DNA of 64,000 nucleotides from Panulirus ornatus (Eukaryota; Arthropoda; Malacostraca; Decapoda; Palinuridae), in NCBI RefSeq assembly GCF_036320965.1, contig NC_092236.1, forward strand, positions 16,645,518-16,709,517, read 5' to 3'. Below, in pieces: positions 28,132-41,899 of this stretch (position 1 is its first letter; each line of letters begins with the position of its first letter). A program made the translations under genes and the position numbers. The notes under the pieces were generated by a model. It was given only the letters and a program-made list of their open reading frames with translations, made no database searches and was not told where the DNA came from.

Positions 28132-28706
28132 AACAACTCAGCCAGATGGGTGTGACTTTCGACCCAACCCCTTTAAGTGACACTTCAAAGGCTTGGCCAT
28201 CACACCCATCAATGGCACTGTCTTGCCCAAATCGTTAATCCATACGATGTCGTAAATTTGTGGCTTTCCGAATATGTGTACACACGAAATCTAAAGTCCT
28301 TCCTCACCTTCACCACCATAAAAGGCAGTAAGTAATTCATACACGGGGCTTTTACTTGGTACAAATAAGTTTCAGACATTTGAATTGTGAAAAAAAAAAG
28401 AAAGTATAGACATCCCATAATGACTATCCGTAATTTCATTACTTGCAATTACATTCATTAACTTAATTTACCGTCCCTTTTACGACAGGAGAGCACGCTA
28501 GACACGGAACGTTCAGAAGTTACTGATTTGATTATCTAAGATCGTACGTGATTCAATTCTTTCCTTGTCGCCCCCTGATCTAAATATCAGAGAGGATTGC
28601 CATACCTGACGAGGCTCAGCTGAACCAGCTCTCACGGGAACTCTCTCACAACCTCTCACTCTCCTTCTTCCCCACCTCCCCTCTCTCCGTTTTGTTTCCT
28701 TATGTA

Positions 28707-28709
<3 letters not shown>
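28132..28709. other. Unassigned sequence
   Basis: No recognised gene or repeat. A pyrimidine-rich approach to the (CT)n array begins near 28640. Confidence 0.4.

Positions 28710-28783
<74 letters not shown>
28710..28783. repeat. (CT)n microsatellite
   Basis: Pure CT array of about 73 bp, one of only three in this orientation. Confidence 0.98.
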
Positions 28784-28786
<3 letters not shown>

Positions 28787-29938
28787 CTCAGCTATAGGGT
28801 TACAGATCACTTAGCCCCATACGGTCACCGACAGCCACCATGGCAGCCCCGCCTCCCCTCCTTCTCCCTCCCCCAAAGGAACGTCCCCTTCTGGATGAAC
28901 TACCTCTGGTCAGCTTCCCCTAACAACCCGCAGGATCAACAGGGGAGGCGCCCCGTGCAGGATGAAAGTCATTATCTACTCAATTAGAAGGCCCTAACCA
29001 CGGATGTAATGTAATTATGTTTCTACTCCACGCCTGTAGCTAACTACATTAGTCTACGATTGGTAAGCTCATGTGCCCTGCTTTCGTTTAAGGCCGGGTG
29101 GTGTACAGAGCCGACACCCCCCCACGCCCATGTCTCAATTTGGAAGCCTAAGCGACGTTCTTAGCCTATAAAAAAAAAAAAAATGATACATGTAGAAACA
29201 GGAGACAGAGGAGACTAAAATAATGGATGAGAATCTAGAGTGTCTATCAAATGGTATACAGAAGGTGAGAAGGAAAACCATGAAATGAAGGCACAGACAG
29301 ACAGACAGAGAACTAGATGAAGGGAAGGGAAAGAGAGTTGAAGGGAGAGGTAAAAAGAAAGAAGCCTGCAATAACATAAGCATCAGTGTGGACAAACATA
29401 TCGAGACATCGATGGAACAGCAGACGATTCTCTCATGGCAACGCGTCCAAGAGCAGTCAAGACCAGTCAGTCGATCTGCCACGATATAACTTGTAGTCAT
29501 GAGTCAATATGCATATTTTCCTGGTAGCTGACCGATTCGGGAGTAAGCCAGCGAATGGACACCGTGTGAATCTGATCATGCAGGCCATCCCGGTGAATCA
29601 TACATCTGAATTCTTTTATCTTTTATTTTTTTTTATACAGATATGAGAGAATTTTGGCTTGAACGGAATATGATTAAAAAAAGATACAGAATCTCTTCAA
29701 GAAGCTATTGTTATCATGGAAGCTGTTCATATGTAATCACGTAACCAATCAACGGTTAGAATCTAATCTCTAATGCAATTCTGCAACCAATCTGCAGCCT
29801 TAATCCAATCCCTGATACGCTGACGTCACCAAACTGAAACCAGCACCTCATCCCCCAAGTGTTTATTACTTAAATGATGACATGCTTCGAATGTTCACAG
29901 CTTGAATGTAACCCACGAATGAATTGCGACATCTGTAT

Positions 29939-29941
<3 letters not shown>
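28784..29941. other. Unassigned sequence
   Basis: No recognised element. A poly-A run at about 29170-29183 and purine-rich DNA at 29200-29370 are present. Confidence 0.4.

Positions 29942-30023
<82 letters not shown>
29942..30023. repeat. (GA)n microsatellite
   Basis: Pure GA array of about 82 bp. Confidence 0.98.
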
Positions 30024-30026
<3 letters not shown>

Positions 30027-31264
30027 ATCCATCGAACATCAGGTACCGTTGTCACCTCGCGGCCAGGAAGAAGTGTGAAGGACCGCTATCAGCGTCATCT
30101 AATAAAACACGTCAAGCCGTTGCGCAGCGCAGGCTCCAAGTCAATTATAAACGTGAGGGATGGGCGATTAAGAATCGAGGTTCATACACACCTTAGAAAT
30201 TCGCAGGGCGTTGTCGAGTTAGAGAGGCAAATTAGGAAGAAGAAAGCAAGACAATGGGCAGATAATCGCCGAGGCCTCGTTTGAGCACCTTTGATAAACA
30301 GAACAGTAAGCTAGTCTTTATAAGTGAATCCAGAGACAAATCCTCCTCATTTCCACTGCTGCGGAGAGAACAGGTAACGAATGCCACTACAAAACGGGAA
30401 TCCATCAAGAAATGGCTACTCGAGGTCTGTGCGTAATAAAAAATAAGCCGATCCTAATGATGCGAGTCGTCAAACCTTCTCCAAATATTATGATATACCA
30501 CAAGAACCAATGACATACCTCATGGTGCTTTGGTATGGAAGTGAGTTTGGGTTGTTGCTGTATACATAAAGCAATCAGATTTAGAAGTACTATCGTCCGA
30601 TACCTTTTGTTCTGAAATGAACAAAATCTTCGAAAGAGCATTAGCAAAGGAAATATGCAGCCAGCCATTCAAGTTAACACCATCTAGTGTCAGCAAGATG
30701 GTCCGGATTGAGCTTACTTTATGTTTACAACAGAAACCGGAACGGACATCTTTGCCCCAGACCTTCTGGTAATCCTTTGGTCTACTGGAATCCAAGCGGA
30801 TCTACTGGCTCTATTCGGTTACTACCAAAATGGATGAACACTCGTTGTAAATGAGAGTCACTTTTCTCATGAGCTAGCTGTCGGAAGGTTTCCCAGACCA
30901 TAAGACCTGAACCCGTTGGCTGCTGCTTCTCATTAGTTTTTGTGTGGAGACCAGCCACACGAAGACTGACCGTTGCGGTAACTCCTTTCCTCGTAGATCG
31001 AAGTTGTGTGAAGTTCGTTTCTACCTCCTGTCTTTTCCTCTCATACGCTTTCCACCTTAAAGAGTCTGATCTACTAACACTTGAGGAACACAAAGTAATT
31101 CTCCCTGCATCATTTTTTCTTGTACCTTTTAACTTGCATTTCATCCGAGACGGCCATGATTGAGACATGTTCTCGCCAATGCCATCTCAGCCACAATTAA
31201 AAAAAAAGAAAAGCAGGTTAGCCAAACCTTCGGAGACTACCGTACTCAAACGCCATCACCACAA
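30024..31264. other. Unassigned sequence
   Basis: 30040-30300 is balanced and non-repetitive. An unassigned minus-strand frame at 30782-31168 is listed separately. RT homology becomes readable only from about 31265. Confidence 0.4.
30782..31168 (-). other. Unassigned 128-codon open frame
   Basis: One of the longest frames in the window that is free of simple repeats. The predicted protein is basic and polar (for example SRMKCKLKGTRKNDAGR near the start and RVFIHFGSNRIEP near the end), with no membrane segment and no domain I recognise. It lies just upstream of a plus-strand LINE relic and on the opposite strand. It could be chance, an exon or part of another degraded element. Confidence 0.15.
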
Positions 31265-31805
31265 TGACCATCATGGTCTTTGGGTCAGTTCTTGTATGAA
31301 GGATTCACCAACGAACTCGCCCTTCTGACGGAAGTAATGTCACTTACTCGAGGACGACTGCACATTTGCCTTTTCCTCCTGACAAGACGATGGATCAACA
31401 ACCGAAACACATAAGCCTGTGGTAGACGATACCAGCGAGCATAATTCGCTCTAATAAAAGTGGAAAGCCTTGGCTGATATCACGCTCTCCTGAAGGCTTA
31501 TAGTTCCCATGGAAAACAGATTAATGATTGGGGAAGAAATCATCCTCATCCTTGACAATGTCAATATTTTAGGAGTCAACTGCGATGAGGGGCTGAGGTT
31601 TGATCGACACATAAATCATGTCCAGAAGGTTTACATAACCGTCTCAGCTCGGCGAAAAATGATGTGATTCCTCCAGAGTTCTCATGACCCTTCTATACGG
31701 CTCGAGTTCGTTCATAACTGAAATACTCATCAGTAGAATGAACGCCATGGGCAAGACCCGAGGAAATTCATGATGTCCGTCTGGTCAAGGAGTCCACCAT
31801 GCCGC
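31265..31805 (+). pseudogene. Jockey-like LINE RT relic, catalytic and post-catalytic region
   Basis: Plus strand: a trace of the GSVLGP block at about 31278, then LEDDCTFAFSS at about 31348-31380 (usual form YADDCTL, with the first two residues changed), then GEEIILILDNVNILGVNCDE and GLRFDRHINHVQK at about 31530-31625 (usual form ILGVEVD..LRFD.HI). Later frames retain traces of LY..QIRP.LEY near 31690-31720. Stops and frameshifts break it. It is cut off near the (GA)n array at 31819. Confidence 0.7.
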
Positions 31806-31816
31806 ACATGACGGGG

Positions 31817-31818
<2 letters not shown>

Positions 31819-31895
<77 letters not shown>
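31819..31895. repeat. (GA)n microsatellite
   Basis: Pure GA array of about 77 bp truncating the LINE relic. Confidence 0.98.
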
Positions 31896-31898
<3 letters not shown>

Positions 31899-32361
31899 CG
31901 AGGAAGCACCAATCAGGACGCTGACTACCGCTACGAAAAACACACACGGACGGCGACAAGAGCTTCCCCGGTAAGTGAAGGTTTTAATGGAGCTCCCACG
32001 GTTCGATCGCCAATCAATACCGGAAAACACTCGTCTCGAGAGTGTCTCGGCTGCGGAATCTGTTTACTGTGACAACTGACGAAGGAGATATGAGTACACA
32101 GTGGCAGACCATCGACGGCAGGACAAGCAGCCAACACAACTCCCAGATCTAAAGATATGACCTTGCTTTTTTTTTTTAGGCTTTTATACTCTTTTTTCGG
32201 ACCTGATGTAAAGGAGAATTTGTTTCATACCGAGATTATGACCCTCAAGTGGACTAATGATTATCAACCAAAGTCACGTGTGAGCTGAAAGGAGGCAGAC
32301 AAGTGGGAAATGGAAATCCTTCTCGAAAATACTCTTCCTGGGTAATGGATGATCTTTGATG

Positions 32362-32364
<3 letters not shown>
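31896..32364. other. Unassigned sequence
   Basis: No recognised gene or repeat apart from a T run at 32168-32178. Confidence 0.4.
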
Positions 32365-32440
<76 letters not shown>

Positions 32441-32489
32441 TGCACCTACAGCCAGAGACACATACACAGGCAGGCAAACACAGTGACTG

Positions 32490-32549
<60 letters not shown>
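32365..32549. repeat. (GA)n array followed by (GT)n array
   Basis: GA from 32365 to 32438, a 53-bp spacer, then GT from 32492 to 32549. Confidence 0.97.
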
Positions 32550-32550
<1 letters not shown>

Positions 32551-33410
32551 AGAAGGGAGAAATTCGGGTGTCATGACTAGACTCGGTTAAATCCCGGGCT
32601 AAATTTAAACTCTTCTGTGACTAAGCCATCCCATTAACCTCGCGCTATACTGCCAGGTCACACGCCAGGTAAGACAGGTCAGCTTATACCTCGAGACTGT
32701 AAATTGGCAAGACCTCTCCATTTACGTAAATCATTATGATTAACCCGGGCAAAAATGGCTGTAGAGTAGCGCTGTGAATGATGCGACCAGTTTATCCGCG
32801 AGTTTGTTTACCTGTATCGTGAGTGTGGTCCGCGCGTTCGTGTGTTTAATTCTATTCTCAGCCGGTTTTACCTCCGTGGTATTAGGGACAATTAACGTTA
32901 CACAACACAGAGGCCGAGTCTCAGATCTCGCGGCCAATTCAGCGGTATGGATTTACGTAATTCGGCTCATCCAGAGACTTACTATGATTCGCATTCTATG
33001 TCCAATCTTTTTTATTTCTTTTTCTTTTTGGTGAATAGGAAAGTAATTCTTTAAAGTCCTTGCTTGTATAAGTTTTTCAAAACCCTTATTTTCTTGGCAA
33101 GTGTCTGTCGGGAGCGTGTATACAAGATCAACAAAAAGGGGAAACTTCACAACAACAAAATTACCCTGCCAGACTCCAATAGGTGGTTTCTATGCCTTCC
33201 GGATGTCTACGTAACGGAAAAAAAAACAAGAGCAACATGAGCCTTTGCCCGAACTTTCATATGCACCCAAATCTGACAATACAAAGGAAAAAAAACTAAT
33301 CTCAAACTCTAATGTCAGTCTATGGGCAAGTTAGACCCCAACAACATTATCACTGTTTCCGGTGACTTATGAGACAAAGTGCCTTCAGAGGGCAACAGAC
33401 AGCGCAGTTA
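32550..33410. other. Unassigned, single-copy-looking sequence
   Basis: 32590-33000 is balanced, non-repetitive and rich in short AT-centred words such as TAATTAACG-like and CAGGTAAG. It could be a conserved noncoding element, but conservation cannot be judged here. No exon is visible. Confidence 0.4.
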
Positions 33411-34640
33411 CAGCAACAGCAACATCCTCATCCCTGAACTTACAGAAGCTGACAAGGAAGTACTCTTCAGTGACGAAATTCTCATCTGCCGATCAGACAA
33501 ATCTATCATTTCCATCATCTAAGCCAAACACCACTACAAGATCAACCTTGAATCCATTCTCAGTGACGCTACTTTATTTGAAAGAAGCTCCCGCGACGCA
33601 ACAGAACAACTGACAATAAGTACGATGAAGTTAAACATCAACAGCCAACGCAGCTCAGGGAGACAATCACATCACTTCCATCACAAGGCAACGTAATCCA
33701 GTCTACGTATATGGTAATGAAAAGACCCATAAGACAGCTATACCCTCTCTCTACTATCATATCACAAGACACCATCTCAACACGCAACACATCCTCAAAA
33801 CGAAATGCATGCTAGGTCAATTCAGCCTGCAAGACTTAAATGGGTTCATGAATCGTTTGATATGGAAAAACCATCTTTAACAACGTCCCTTTGAATCACC
33901 TATGAAAATTGCCTGCTTCTCTCTACAGTCATACAAGGGTACGAGCACCCAACACTCCCCGTACCTTCATGACGTATCTCCTTCGTGCCTGCATCATCCA
34001 AACTCCGTTCCGACACACTGATGAAGACTGTCTCCAGCAGGATAGTGTAGCCATGGGTACCTCATTTGGACCAACCGTTCGCCAATTTCTACTTGTGCCA
34101 TCCTGAGAACAGTAGTCTTAAAGATACTGGCCGATCACGTTTGGTCAGAACGTAGACGATATCTACACAGTAGCCACTGACGAAGTCCAGAGACCAACTC
34201 AGTCTTGAAAGTTACTTAAGATGAATGACTGAAATACTTTTCTTCAGATTCCCCTTGACTGCAACTCTGGTCAATACATTCCTTCTGTCTAAACACAAAG
34301 CCTACTGATCTTGTACGTGACCTTACTGCCGCTGGTAAATGTCTCCAGAGGTACAAGACTGGAGCCATTAAAGTCTTCTCTCATTGACTTTTTAATTTAT
34401 CTCTCAACTACGATAGATTTCACAACGATGAAAGCCCCAAAAAACAGACCTACATAAACAGGGGATTTTCCAACACAGAAGTAGACAAGCCAACTTCCCT
34501 CTTCGTATAAAGAACATCATTAACACGTGGAACACTTCACACAGATCCGCATGTCCAAGAGATAAGATCTGCTGTAACTAGATGCCCTCAACTTACAAAA
34601 GCAGACGAAGTGATAGTCCAAAGTATAGTCTCTGACAATA
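33411..34640 (+). pseudogene. Penelope-like element reverse transcriptase relic
   Basis: Plus-strand RT in broken frames. Landmarks in the correct order: RSDKS at about 33498-33512; PVYVYGNEKTHKTAI at 33698-33742 (usual form YVYG..KTHKPG, RT block 1); LHDVSPSCLHHPNSVP-like at about 33970-34010; DSVAMGTSFGPT at 34041-34076 (usual form DGVAMGSPLGP); VDDIYTVATDEVQ at about 34152-34190 (catalytic YVDD block); and NTEVDKP-like at about 34475. This block order and the KTHK and AMGSPLGP motifs are typical of Penelope-like elements and not of LINEs. No GIY-YIG nuclease region is clearly readable downstream. Many frameshifts and stops make it non-functional. Confidence 0.8.
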
Positions 34641-35089
34641 ACAAAAGCACAAAACCCAAAAGCCTAACTCGGTCTTCTGATCAGCTACAAGAACCTGAAG
34701 AATAAGAATTTCGTCTTGACAAAGACCCTCAACCGGATCCAGCCAACCCGCCAGACCTCCTGAGGGATAAATGAATTCATAGACCAAAAAGGAGGTTGTC
34801 AATCCTTCGTAACATTAATCATGCGGGAGCCGCCACCACACCACTGCCACCACCACTTATCAATAAGCACATTTAGCACAAAGCAAACTGGTCGCTCGTG
34901 GAACAAGCAAACATGAAATCCAAGTAACAAGATAACATACGGTAGACTGAACAAATATACTCAAGCACAATGGAGACGCAAAACGTCTTCACTTTTCTAA
35001 ATCTCTGCTTATTTGGGAGAGGAAAACACTTTGCGAAATCACATACTACAAATCTTGAACAACTGGAGACGCGATCCTCAAAAGACTGA
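34641..35089. other. Unassigned; possible tail of the Penelope-like relic
   Basis: The region where the Penelope-type nuclease would be expected. I could not read a GIY-YIG motif. No other feature. Confidence 0.35.
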
Positions 35090-35217
<128 letters not shown>

Positions 35218-35289
35218 TATCATGAGCTAAATATACCTGATCCATGCGACGAAAATTAAGAAATGGAATTACTGATGATACGTATAAGA

Positions 35290-35590
35290 GATACATCACG
35301 TGTTTTCAAAAGATGTCAGCTTCTCTGCTCTCGCAAGCGAGACAATCCCTGCACATTCCTCCCCTGAGATCTTCAGCACTGACGTGGTTTTCATGCTATC
35401 TACACACACCCCGGAGGACGATTCCCAGTTGTAAACAATGTAACTCATCCAACTTCCACTACGAAGATCTGGGGCTACCCTTATCTCCGTTATGTTCCTC
35501 TTGTACTTGACCTTCCCTCCCGTGGAGGTACTCCCTTCACCTGACCCTCCATCACACCCTCCGCCCTGAAAACTCACCCACATCAAAGGA
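35290..35590 (+). pseudogene. Possible C-terminal tail of a Jockey-like LINE
   Basis: The frame at 35244-35510 contains LSQARQSLHIPPLRSSALTW followed by FSCYLHTPRRTIPSCKQCNS. This resembles the end of Jockey-like ORF2 proteins, where a leucine- and arginine-rich LRCGHH..L..YLHRI segment precedes a Cys-rich C..C block. Only this tail is present, downstream of a (TA)n/(TG)n array. It could belong to LINE J, but there is no overlap with the other J relics to prove it. Confidence 0.4.
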
Positions 35591-35600
35591 AAAGACTAAA

Positions 35601-36066
35601 TGAATTACATGGTGGGTATTGGCGCGGGGCTCCGCGTCGAATCAAACCAATTAGGTCGATACATTTGGCAGAGAGAGGAATGACCAATTATTCCTAATAA
35701 CGTTTAAGATATATATAGGCAGAAGACTCCACAGACGGTCCCTGTTTGTATACAAATACGTATAAAAGATAATGTTTGTGAGACTAAATGACAAATAACG
35801 TAACAATGATTACATTATTGTGATAACGAAAACATATGAGAAAATTTGAATTGTATATATATATATTTTTTTTTCGTATCCCATTAACCTTTGTAATGGT
35901 ACAACTGCATGAGGTGATTTCTGGTCTTCTAATCTATTTCTTTTCCTTTTTTTTTGTGGGATCTGATATCATTCTTGTCACCATCGTGATGTACACGTCG
36001 ATGAACGATCGATAAAATCCTTTTGTGGTCAATATACTTGTGATATGATATCACATGATCAGAAGA

Positions 36067-36069
<3 letters not shown>
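35601..36069. other. Unassigned sequence
   Basis: Non-repetitive. It contains a 17-base word (GAATCAAACCAATTAGG at 35639-35655) that also occurs at 23295-23311. Confidence 0.4.

Positions 36070-36152
<83 letters not shown>
36070..36152. repeat. (GA)n microsatellite
   Basis: Pure GA array of about 83 bp. Confidence 0.98.

Positions 36153-37371
<1,219 letters not shown>

Positions 37372-37420
<49 letters not shown>
37372..37420. repeat. (TA)n microsatellite
   Basis: TA array of about 49 bp between the R tail and the J terminal end. Confidence 0.97.
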
Positions 37421-37425
<5 letters not shown>

Positions 37426-38060
37426 ATGAGTCCACGGGGAAAATGAAACACAGTAAGTTCCCAAGCGCACTTTCGTGTAATAATCACATCATCAGGGGAG
37501 ATACAGGAACGTAATATAAGTCAGATGATACACAACGAAGAGATTTAGCTAGGACTCCATTTGGTAAACACATGATTGTCCAAGACAGACAACGAGCGTA
37601 TCATAAACTTATTATGTGGACAAGAAGGGGAATTGTTTACAAATTTTATAAACAATAAAGCTATCCAATTTGTACAGACCTTCACTAATATGAAGGTTAT
37701 AATTCTTTGTGTATTTAATGATAGAAGATTGAACGGTACATATGCTGGGTTGGGAGGGAGGTTTTATTTAGTGCTTGTCGACTCATTACGGTGTGTATAT
37801 ATTTTGTCAATGTCATGTTTCTTAGGGGAGGGAGGGGGATCTGTAAGTAGAGGTTTCTGAAGTGTTAAGTAGGGGTAAGTTTCTCATATATACTCAGGGG
37901 GAAGGTGCTAAGTTATGGGGTGGTTTGCTGTGGCAGGCAAGTGAGTATCGAGTGTACTGAGGTACAATAATACAGGAGAGATTCTTTTATATCTTTTCGT
38001 CGTGCAAGTGTTGAATATTTGCGATAAAATCCCTTAGACGGTCCGTTGTATGTGATCTGC
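37421..38060 (-). mobile_element. LINE J, RT end and 3' terminal region
   Basis: On the minus strand the right end (about 38020-37990) reads ANIQHLHDEKI, the same block as TNTQHLHSETK in the J relic at 8791-9540. The sequence continues leftward about 550 bp and ends with GATGATGTGATTATTACACG, AAAGTGCGCTTGGGAACTTA, then TTTCATTTTCCCCGTGGACT and a (TA)n tail. This continuity is the basis for assigning that terminal tag to family J. The coding part is badly broken. Confidence 0.55.
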
Positions 38061-38087
38061 AACTCTCTCACATATACTTTCTCAAAG

Positions 38088-38091
<4 letters not shown>

Positions 38092-38178
<87 letters not shown>
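38092..38178. repeat. (TA)n microsatellite
   Basis: Pure TA array of about 87 bp. Confidence 0.97.
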
Positions 38179-38181
<3 letters not shown>

Positions 38182-38426
38182 TCACTCCAGTTCACTGTGC
38201 TTTCCCCTAAGATTTGGCTACCAGCCGGGAAAAGCCAGTCTGGGTTATGTGTTCCCTAAAACCTTTGAGCTCACGAGGCCACCGCCTGTTATCGTGTTCG
38301 CTCTCAGCAACGTCTTCCAACTTGTGTTCGCTTCTTATTACTGACTCAAATTCTTATCTGTGGAAAAATGCAATGGGAGAGAATCTAGCATTTCTATCAT
38401 AAGTCTTTCCTGCGTAATTCTTTCGT

Positions 38427-38427
38427 G

Positions 38428-38453
<26 letters not shown>
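38427..38453. repeat. Short (AT)n tract
   Basis: AT array of about 27 bp. Confidence 0.93.
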
Positions 38454-38458
<5 letters not shown>

Positions 38459-39480
38459 TTTTCATCTTTGATAAATTGTACAATACGCATTTGTTGCCTC
38501 TGGCGAACATGAGATGAGGCGACATCACAAGCAGCAGCAACTTGAGTTGGTGATTTCTGATACAATAAAGTGTTTGGAACGTATCCAATCCATATGGATC
38601 CGAATCGTGGTCTCGAAATCTTTATTTCAGAAAACGGTGTATTTATTCCCTTACACACGTGCATAGTGAAGTCCTTCTCTGGGAAAGAAAACGGGGTTGA
38701 ACTATGCCAAAAACGGGATCAGCGCCTCGCCAGTATCCAACAATAAAAGGAGCGTTATGAAGAGCGGGTGTAACGTGTTGAGACATCCTAATACCGTCTC
38801 AGTACCATAGTACAGTTGTATGCTTTACCTGAGTATGTGTATGGGTGTGTGTGTATACATCATAGTTAAGTCAGCTTTAGATTAGATGTATGATTGGAAA
38901 TATGTATCACTTTATGAATTCTGGACGTGATGGAAGTCAGATCAGAAAGGATGGAAAGATCTTAGGAGTTGTAGAAGTTGTATTTCTCAATCATATAAAG
39001 CATGAGCACTTGTATCACTAAGTCAAGTGTAGAGGAAACTTCTCCTACAAAGAGGTCTGCAATCTTGAAGTATTCCAGGTATTCTTCTGGTATTCAAAAG
39101 TCTGTATATCAAAACCTTAATAGTATCTTTGTACTCGTCAACTCGTGTATTACAAAACACCCTATCTGACAACAAAGACTACGAGAAGCATTATCTTAAA
39201 AAAAAAAAAAAAAGATAAATGAATTGAAAAAGGAAAATTGTTCTTAGGAAATAATTTGTTTACGTCTCGACACAACTTAAGATATAAACGACAACGCACA
39301 GACACACGCGCACACAAACACACACACACACACACACACACATGCTCGAAGCTGACTCTCTGTCTTGGGTATAATACAGGCGACCATAAATCTGCCAAGT
39401 GTAACTACCTCATCTAACACACGTCCCACACACGGGACGCCTTCACGAGACTCACACGACGTAAGAAAAAGTAGAGCGAG

Positions 39481-39483
<3 letters not shown>
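38454..39483. other. Unassigned sequence
   Basis: No recognised gene. A poly-A run lies at 39200-39214 and a short (CA)n at about 39316-39342. Confidence 0.4.

Positions 39484-39558
<75 letters not shown>
39484..39558. repeat. (GA)n microsatellite
   Basis: Pure GA array of about 75 bp. Confidence 0.98.
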
Positions 39559-39561
<3 letters not shown>

Positions 39562-40574
39562 TTGCTGATACCCATCTGCAGGATTAATACTCCTGTGTGA
39601 AGAGAGAGCGGATGACAACGTTATGCAGCGGTGTAATGTGTTATCGTATTACGTATCATGACTTAATTTCGTTCATTACAAACCAGCTTCGTGGGAAAGC
39701 GGTTAAAATGATTCGAAACGTAATTACGCACGGTTGTAAAGCCCTGATCTTCATAACTTCACTTAGTGTAGTGTTAGATATCAAAATTAAGAGAGCGACA
39801 GTTAATATCCTCTGCAAAGCTGAGAGGAATATGAAGACGTAATACATAAAAGACGTGGGTCATTCGTATCTAGGTGGTACAGAATACATAAATATACGAA
39901 GCTCTGGTTCTGGCTGTTTTCTAATTCACAGTACTAACATTACCTCCCTGTCGAACCTCTCTGTACGTGTTAGTTATCTAATAATAGGTCTATACTGGAT
40001 CGCTCTGTGTCATATTCACCCAACGAGTTCGACATCTAATCCAAGTACGTTATTTCACCTCGCGATCTTCTGATGTGACACAGAATTCTTCCTGAATAGA
40101 GGAAAGTGTCGAAAGGAATTTATAATATGACCCCCAGAGACTGGATAGTGTGTGTCAAGAGAGGAAATACCGAGGATTTGTCTATCTTTGTTTCGTGGGC
40201 GGGACGAAGGAGCGAGCAATTACTCTCGTTGCTCTGTTCGTGACACTTCCAGGCGTCAGTGTTGGGTTAGTGTTTGACTGGCGGCATGGGTGGGCGTCAG
40301 GGTGGCTGAGAGGCAAGAAAGGAGGAACAAGAGAAGGATGGTAAGGAGGGAGGGTGGCATGGTGAAGGGGAGACTGGGCGGCAGGGGGATGGAATGGAAG
40401 GGAGGCAGGGAGAGAGGGAAGCAGGAGAACAGAGAGACAGGAGGGCAGGGTGGGAGGGTGGGAGGAAAGAAAATGTGGCATGAGAAATGGTAAGGCTGAA
40501 AGACTTAGATGTCGCCAGCCAGGCACCTTCATGGCAGAGAATGACCTGTTCTTACCCGTGATGGAAGCACAGAA

Positions 40575-40576
<2 letters not shown>
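39559..40576. other. Unassigned; balanced sequence then G-rich tract
   Basis: 39590-40080 is non-repetitive, with several AATTACG- and GTAATTACGC-like words. 40270-40490 is strongly G-rich on plus with many GGG/GGGG runs at short spacing, a candidate G-quadruplex zone. No gene is recognised. Confidence 0.4.

Positions 40577-40648
<72 letters not shown>
40577..40648. repeat. (AT)n microsatellite
   Basis: Left flank of a fold-back structure; about 72 bp. Confidence 0.97.
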
Positions 40649-40650
<2 letters not shown>

Positions 40651-40737
40651 AAAAAACAGGAAAATGAAACAGGATAATTCCCAACTGCACTTGGGAACTT
40701 ATCGTGTTTCATTTTCCTGTTTTTTACATATAACAGA
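40649..40737. mobile_element. Fold-back pair of LINE J terminal tags
   Basis: Left arm AAAAAACAGGAAAATGAAAC, then AGGATAATTCCCAACTG. Right arm CACTTGGGAACTTATCGTGT, then TTCATTTTCCTGTTTTTTAC. The arms are complementary over about 38 bases with three mismatches and almost no loop. The right arm is the sense J terminal tag (as at 49789-49820) and the left arm is its inverted copy, so the 3' ends point outward. (AT)n arrays flank both sides. Confidence 0.88.
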
Positions 40738-40753
40738 TCACACGCACCACTGA

Positions 40754-40853
<100 letters not shown>

Positions 40854-41141
40854 TCAACAAAAAAACACCATATTTCTCTGGGATATATAACTGTGAGGAA
40901 TATGCTACAATGTTATAACACAGCTAATCAAGGTTATGTACTGGTATATAGAAGAACCAGTATTCATATAACAGCGCGACGCCATACAAGTTCTTAGCTT
41001 CATCTAATTGCGTTATATCAGACAGAGGCTACGACACCAATTGGTACTAAGATCAATACAGGATTTCGTGTAATAACTCGGTCCTTTGCAAGATAAATCA
41101 AAAGAAAATAGCAGAAAAAGAAGGAAACAAGCAAGAATAAC

Positions 41142-41143
<2 letters not shown>

Positions 41144-41216
<73 letters not shown>
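41144..41216. repeat. (GA)n microsatellite
   Basis: Pure GA array of about 73 bp. Confidence 0.98.
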
Positions 41217-41219
<3 letters not shown>

Positions 41220-41587
41220 CTACCTACGAGTGCCTATATCGAAGACTTTGCTTGACGCATGGCGAACGCGCAGAGCTCCCCTCTTGACAAGGTGAGAATG
41301 GGTTAGAAGGAGAAAGAAAAACACAGGATATAGAACAAGGAGATAAGAGAAAAAGCAGAGGGTTCGTGGCACTTAAGTAACGAGAAAAAAATGAAGAAAA
41401 AAAAAATACATATATATACAACAAGAGGACATGTCACTGAAACTCCTATCTCACAAAACTCACAAAATTCAAATGTTTTCCCATACATACAGACAAACTC
41501 CGACCACCCCCCCCCTGCCCCCCACGCACACACACCCAACCCACACAGAGCTCTGTGCAACAATGCATACCGCAATCAAACACACAG

Positions 41588-41591
<4 letters not shown>
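41217..41591. other. Unassigned sequence
   Basis: A-rich with a C run (CCACCCCCCCCCTGCCCCCC near 41506-41525) leading into CA repeats. No gene. Confidence 0.4.

Positions 41592-41653
<62 letters not shown>
41592..41653. repeat. (CA)n microsatellite
   Basis: CA array of about 62 bp. Confidence 0.97.
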
Positions 41654-41654
<1 letters not shown>

Positions 41655-41899
41655 AGAGAATGGTACAGTATTTCTCCATCCCTCCACTGATTACCAGCCA
41701 CGTCCAATGCCACATCCATCTCAATACAACCTTTGGCCAAAAAAACAGGTCCCTTGTCGCGGCAGCTGAAAATGAAAATTCCTTACAGAACTTAGGATGC
41801 TGTCAATACTGGGGGGGATGTGATGTCTGTCGGGAGAAGGATGTGGTGAATTTGTTACCACACTAAACTTGGATGGTGATATATACACTTTCTATAATA

